From JAFDVL01 sp043719385 (GTDB lineage Bacteria > Acidobacteriota > Blastocatellia > RBC074), in the NCBI GenBank assembly GCA_043719385.1, contig JAYSTY010000053.1:1-25826 (forward strand): DNA of 25,826 nt, read 5' to 3'. Numbering within the stretch: position 1 is the stretch's first letter; every line of letters starts with the position of its first letter. Position numbers and translations under genes: made by a program. This document shows positions 23,215 to 25,826 of this stretch, piece by piece. Under the pieces are notes generated by a model, which saw only the letters and a program-made list of their open reading frames with translations, did no database searches and was not told the origin of the DNA.

Positions 23215-23850
23215 ATGACAGAGAATACAGCAATTGAGGCGATGCACCGCGCTTTGCGAGAAGCGCGTGATGCCAAGAAGCGACTTGAATCCAGATTAAT
23301 CGAAATAGAATCCGAAGCCACGATGCTTCGTTCTCAGGTTTCGTCCCTGAATACAGTGATTGACCAGACCGGGACGGCGCTGCGGTCGGCTTTGTTTCCG
23401 GCAGATTTTCTCGCCCCTGCGCCGCCCGTCGCGCCACCTGTTCAGGCCTATGCGCCACCTGTACCTCCTGCGCCAAATTATTTCACGCCGCCGCCTGTTC
23501 AGATGGCAGCCCGGCGTTTTCCTGAGTCGCAGCAGGCAGCGCTTGAACTGGAAGACCTGGAAGCCATCGAAGCCGGCACTCCGCCACATAAACTAGCGCC
23601 GGATTTGGGCAACGTTCGCTTCAATGATTTTCGGATTCCCCAGGCGGCCACGATAGTTTTACGCGAGGCTGGTCACTCTTTGCACGTTAGTGAAATTTAT
23701 CAGCGGATGGCGGAGGGCGGATTTGAATTTCGCGGTCAGCATCAGTTGATTACGCTGGCTGTTTCGCTGAGCCGCGCCAAACGTTTTCGCAAAGTTGCGC
23801 CTGGCACTTTCGAGCTTGATCCGCGTTACGCCACTGGACAAGTTGCCTGA
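23215..23850 (+). CDS. Coiled-coil protein with Pro-rich linker and possible HARE-type winged helix
   Basis: I do not recognise this 211-residue protein as a named family, but its layout is clear. Residues about 5-50 form a charged heptad-like coiled coil (EAMHRALREARDAKKRLESR). Residues about 62-100 are rich in Pro and Ala (PAPPVAPPVQAYAPPVPP). A C-terminal domain of about 65 residues (about 140-205) includes ATIVLREAGHSLHVSEIYQR and ends in FRKVAPGTFEL. That pattern matches the HARE-HTH winged-helix fold, also found in RNA polymerase delta and in proteins linked to DNA modification. A DNA- or RNA-polymerase-binding adaptor is a reasonable guess, not shown. There is no signal peptide. Confidence 0.7.
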   Translation: MTENTAIEAMHRALREARDAKKRLESRLIEIESEATMLRSQVSSLNTVIDQTGTALRSALFPADFLAPAPPVAPPVQAYAPPVPPAPNYFTPPPVQMAARRFPESQQAALELEDLEAIEAGTPPHKLAPDLGNVRFNDFRIPQAATIVLREAGHSLHVSEIYQRMAEGGFEFRGQHQLITLAVSLSRAKRFRKVAPGTFELDPRYATGQVA

Positions 23851-23918
23851 CCATATTCATAATAACAGCGGTTAAGAAATTGTAAAAAGCCCCTGCCCGC
23901 GAACTCCGTTCATTCACC

Positions 23919-24470
23919 ATGAGTCACGAAATCGAAGTGAAGCTAAAATTGGGTGTTCAAGCTCTGATTGATGCCGGATTACGTCTTGACGTGGAGACGC
24001 CGCGTCATTTTGAAGAAAACTGGTTACTCGACAACGAAGCCAAACAGCTTGGCGAAAAATGGTCAATCCTGCGTGTACGTGATGCGGGTGGCAAAGGATT
24101 TTTGACGTTCAAAGGTAAATCGGAAACAAACTCGCAATTCAAACGGCGCGAAGAAATTGAAACTGAACTTGGCAACGCACAGCAGGCATTGGAAATTTTT
24201 GCGCGGCTCGGTTTTACGAAATGGTTTCACTATCAAAAATATCGCACCGTTTATCAAGCTATTTTGCCGAGCGGAAATCATTTGCACGTGATGGCGGACG
24301 AAACGCCGATTGGCGATTTTCTTGAACTCGAAGGCGAAGAACTCAACATCCTCGAAGCCGTGCGATGCTTGAAAATCACGCCGCAGGATTACATTCTTGA
24401 GAGCTATCTGGCGTTGCAACTCGCCCATTGTCAGGCGCAGGGAAAAGCGCTGGAAGCTATGATTTTTTAA
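23919..24470 (+). CDS. CYTH-domain protein (class IV adenylate cyclase / triphosphatase-like)
   Basis: 183 residues with the CYTH signature ExExK at the N-terminus (E4, E6, K8 in HEIEVKLK). Other family charged strands follow: ILRVRD (about 49-54), FLTFKGK, KRREEIETEL, KYRTVYQ and DFLELEGEE. These line a tunnel that binds triphosphates with divalent metal. Members are class IV adenylate cyclases, thiamine triphosphatases or inorganic triphosphatases, and the sequence does not settle which. The gene is 68 bases after the coiled-coil gene and 94 before the nucleotidyltransferase, separated from the latter by a long inverted repeat. Confidence 0.85.
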   Translation: MSHEIEVKLKLGVQALIDAGLRLDVETPRHFEENWLLDNEAKQLGEKWSILRVRDAGGKGFLTFKGKSETNSQFKRREEIETELGNAQQALEIFARLGFTKWFHYQKYRTVYQAILPSGNHLHVMADETPIGDFLELEGEELNILEAVRCLKITPQDYILESYLALQLAHCQAQGKALEAMIF

Positions 24471-24475
24471 AAACA

Positions 24476-24556
24476 GTTTCGCGTTTTGGGTTTCGCGTTT
24501 CGAGGAAAGCCGGGTAATTCGTTTTTCCTCGAAACCCAAAACCCGAAACGCGAAAC
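24476..24556. repeat. 33-bp imperfect inverted repeat between the CYTH and nucleotidyltransferase genes
   Basis: The arms 24476-24508 and 24524-24556 pair with only about three mismatches around a 15-base loop. Each is built from GTTTCGCGTTT and GGGTTT units. It starts 5 bases after the CYTH stop and ends 8 bases before the next ATG, so a message hairpin would cover the region where a ribosome site is expected; none is seen outside it. It differs in sequence from repeat family A-D. There is no T run downstream. Confidence 0.8.
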
Positions 24557-24564
24557 TAATCCTT

Positions 24565-25569
24565 ATGAAAGCAATGATTTTAGCCGCCGGATTTGGAACC
24601 CGACTCTGGCCGCTGACAATTGAGCGAACAAAGCCCGCGATTCCTTTCCTTAATCGTCCGTTGATTGCTTCTACGATTGATTACCTGAAGCAATTTGGCA
24701 TCACGGAAATTATCATTAATTTGCATCACGAACCTGATTCCGTCCGTGAACAAATTGGTGATGGCAGTGCCTACGGAGTCAAAATTACTTACTCAGTTGA
24801 GGAGCCGGAAATTTTAGGGACGGCTGGTGCGCTTGATAATGTGCGAGCTTTGCTCAGTGACGAAACATTTATTGTTATCAATGGCAAAATCATCACGAAT
24901 CTTGATTTAGGAGAAGCGTTAAAAACTCATCGCAAGCAAAAATCCATCGCAACTTTGGTGCTGAAACCTAATCCAAAACACGAAAAATTCAGTCAGATCA
25001 TCGTAGACGAAGCCGGAAACTATCAGGGCTTCGGCGGATTTCCTGCACCGACCACCGACTACCGACTACCGACTACCGATCCAGAACCACCGACCACCCC
25101 TTTGATGTTCGTGGGTATCCACATTCTCGAACCGGAAATTTTCGCGTATATTCCGCGTGGAATTTTTTCCGACTCAATCCGTGATGTTTACCCCAAAGCA
25201 ATGGAGGCAGGCAAAAAAATCGCGGCTCACGTGGGCGCAGGCGACTGGTATGAACTCAGCACGTTGGCGCGTTATTTGGAAATCAGTTTGGAATTTATGC
25301 GGCGTGAAGGGATAAGCTTTACGGCTGATCAGGGCAGTGAGATTAATTCATCTGCCAGCGTGAAAAATTCAATTCTCTGGCGCAACGTAAAAATTTCCAG
25401 CGGCGCGAAAATCAATCAATGTATAATTGCCGACGGAGTGCAGATTCCGGCCAATGCTGAATATGAAAGAAAAGTTATCGTGCGCGCTGAACTTGTAGCG
25501 GCTGAGGCGATCCCCGAAAAAGCGACAAAAGGCGTGGTGGACGGCGATAACTATGTTGTTTCAATTTAA
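24565..25569 (+). CDS. Sugar-phosphate nucleotidyltransferase (MurU/GMP-like) with altered metal sites
   Basis: 334 residues. The N-terminal nucleotidyltransferase signature is clear: MILAAGFGTRLWPLTIERTK (4-23) and KPAIPFLNRP. A left-handed beta-helix-like tail follows from about 255 (INSSASVKNSILWRNVKISS). The adjacent kinase gene suggests a MurU-like role, making UDP-MurNAc from MurNAc 1-phosphate in wall recycling; mannose-1-phosphate guanylyltransferase is the alternative. Two expected metal-binding Asp residues are changed: NGD is NGK (K108), and WxDIGT is WYELST (E230). Residues about 160-179 (APTTDYRLPTTDPEPPTT) are a low-complexity insertion made by a DNA repeat. Activity is therefore uncertain. 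Confidence 0.75.
   Translation: MKAMILAAGFGTRLWPLTIERTKPAIPFLNRPLIASTIDYLKQFGITEIIINLHHEPDSVREQIGDGSAYGVKITYSVEEPEILGTAGALDNVRALLSDETFIVINGKIITNLDLGEALKTHRKQKSIATLVLKPNPKHEKFSQIIVDEAGNYQGFGGFPAPTTDYRLPTTDPEPPTTPLMFVGIHILEPEIFAYIPRGIFSDSIRDVYPKAMEAGKKIAAHVGAGDWYELSTLARYLEISLEFMRREGISFTADQGSEINSSASVKNSILWRNVKISSGAKINQCIIADGVQIPANAEYERKVIVRAELVAAEAIPEKATKGVVDGDNYVVSI
25054..25080. repeat. 7-bp tandem repeat inside the nucleotidyltransferase gene
   Basis: Three ACCGACT units and a partial fourth lie in tandem, with related CACCGACCACC sequence on either side (about 25045-25100). The stretch keeps the reading frame open and encodes a Thr/Pro/Asp-rich loop between the Rossmann core and the segment LMFVGIHILEPEIFA. 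Confidence 0.8.
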
Positions 25570-25575
25570 TAACTC

Positions 25576-25826
25576 ATGAATTCATCAACTATGACAACTG
25601 AAGATTTAAGTGAAAAGCGTGTACGCGGTTATGCGGCGCGACAACTCAACACTGAACCAGAAACAATCAATATTGAAGCGTTAACTCCCGATGCTTCGAC
25701 GCGCAAATATTTCCGTGTTTGCACTGCAACAAATCCCTCCGAAACTTTTATCGTCAGCTTATATGCCACGCCTTTCAACCCGCAAAGCAGCTCATATCTT
25801 GATGTGACGCGCCTGTTTGAAAGCGC
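25576..25826 (+). CDS. AmgK-like sugar kinase / phosphotransferase (partial, 5' part only)
   Basis: Starts at ATG 25576, 6 bases after the previous stop, and is open to the window end (83 codons and 2 bases). The segment TPDASTRKYFRV (residues 38-49) matches the N-terminal ATP-binding loop of aminoglycoside-phosphotransferase-fold kinases, especially the AmgK group, where DAS-x-R-x-Y-x-R is typical. ETFIVSLYATPF should be the strand with the next nucleotide contact. AmgK phosphorylates MurNAc and GlcNAc at C1, feeding MurU, which fits the adjacent nucleotidyltransferase. Met6 (25591) is another possible start. The catalytic loop lies beyond the window, so the call is tentative. Confidence 0.65.
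   Translation, partial: MNSSTMTTEDLSEKRVRGYAARQLNTEPETINIEALTPDASTRKYFRVCTATNPSETFIVSLYATPFNPQSSSYLDVTRLFES

Overview
The window is a piece of a Gram-negative-type chromosome, about half GC. It has an outer-membrane porin, Tat and lipoprotein signals, SpoIIE phosphatases with long membrane regions, an HpnJ-like hopanoid protein and many short palindromic repeats between genes. This mix suggests Acidobacteriota, perhaps a Blastocatellia relative. That placement is inference; no rRNA or marker gene was seen.

Left part (1-14500, all minus strand apart from repeats). After a truncated HAD phosphatase (1-590) and a palindrome-rich spacer lies a nitrate-assimilation block. In transcription order (right to left) it reads: NifA-type sigma-54 activator, nasA-type nitrate reductase, nirB, nirD, uroporphyrinogen-III synthase, nrtA, nrtB, an NrtD-type ATPase, a beta-barrel porin, and cobA. 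Together these would bring nitrate through the outer membrane, import it by ABC transport, reduce it to nitrite and ammonium, and make most of the siroheme that NirB needs. Two sigma-54 (-24/-12) promoters are visible. One is a perfect consensus match upstream of the activator gene. The other, weaker, lies upstream of nasA and its transcript would begin with a stem-loop. A palindromic repeat followed by a T7 run separates the activator from the operon and may terminate its transcript. The sequence therefore suggests a self-contained circuit in which a NifA-like protein controls nitrate assimilation and perhaps itself.

Middle (14667-21103, minus strand). Two overlapping paralogous genes encode integral-membrane SpoIIE/PP2C-type phosphatases. 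One has a canonical catalytic core; the other has lost a metal-binding Asp. Upstream of them, behind an intrinsic terminator, is an HpnJ-like radical SAM gene.

Right part (21539-25826, plus strand). A YajQ-family protein, a long-chain polyprenyl diphosphate synthase, a coiled-coil protein with a possible HARE-type winged helix, a CYTH protein, a MurU-like nucleotidyltransferase with altered catalytic residues and an in-frame repeat insertion, and the start of an AmgK-like sugar kinase. The last two resemble the AmgK/MurU peptidoglycan-recycling pair.

A family of palindromic repeats with the core AGCGGTAGCGAC, often ending in CAGTAC/GTACTG, occurs at 1807-1845, 7405-7466, 12729-12832 and 21111-21300. 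Each copy abuts a gene end or start, and one supplies the C-terminal codons of nirD. No tRNA, rRNA, CRISPR array, transposase or replication origin was seen.
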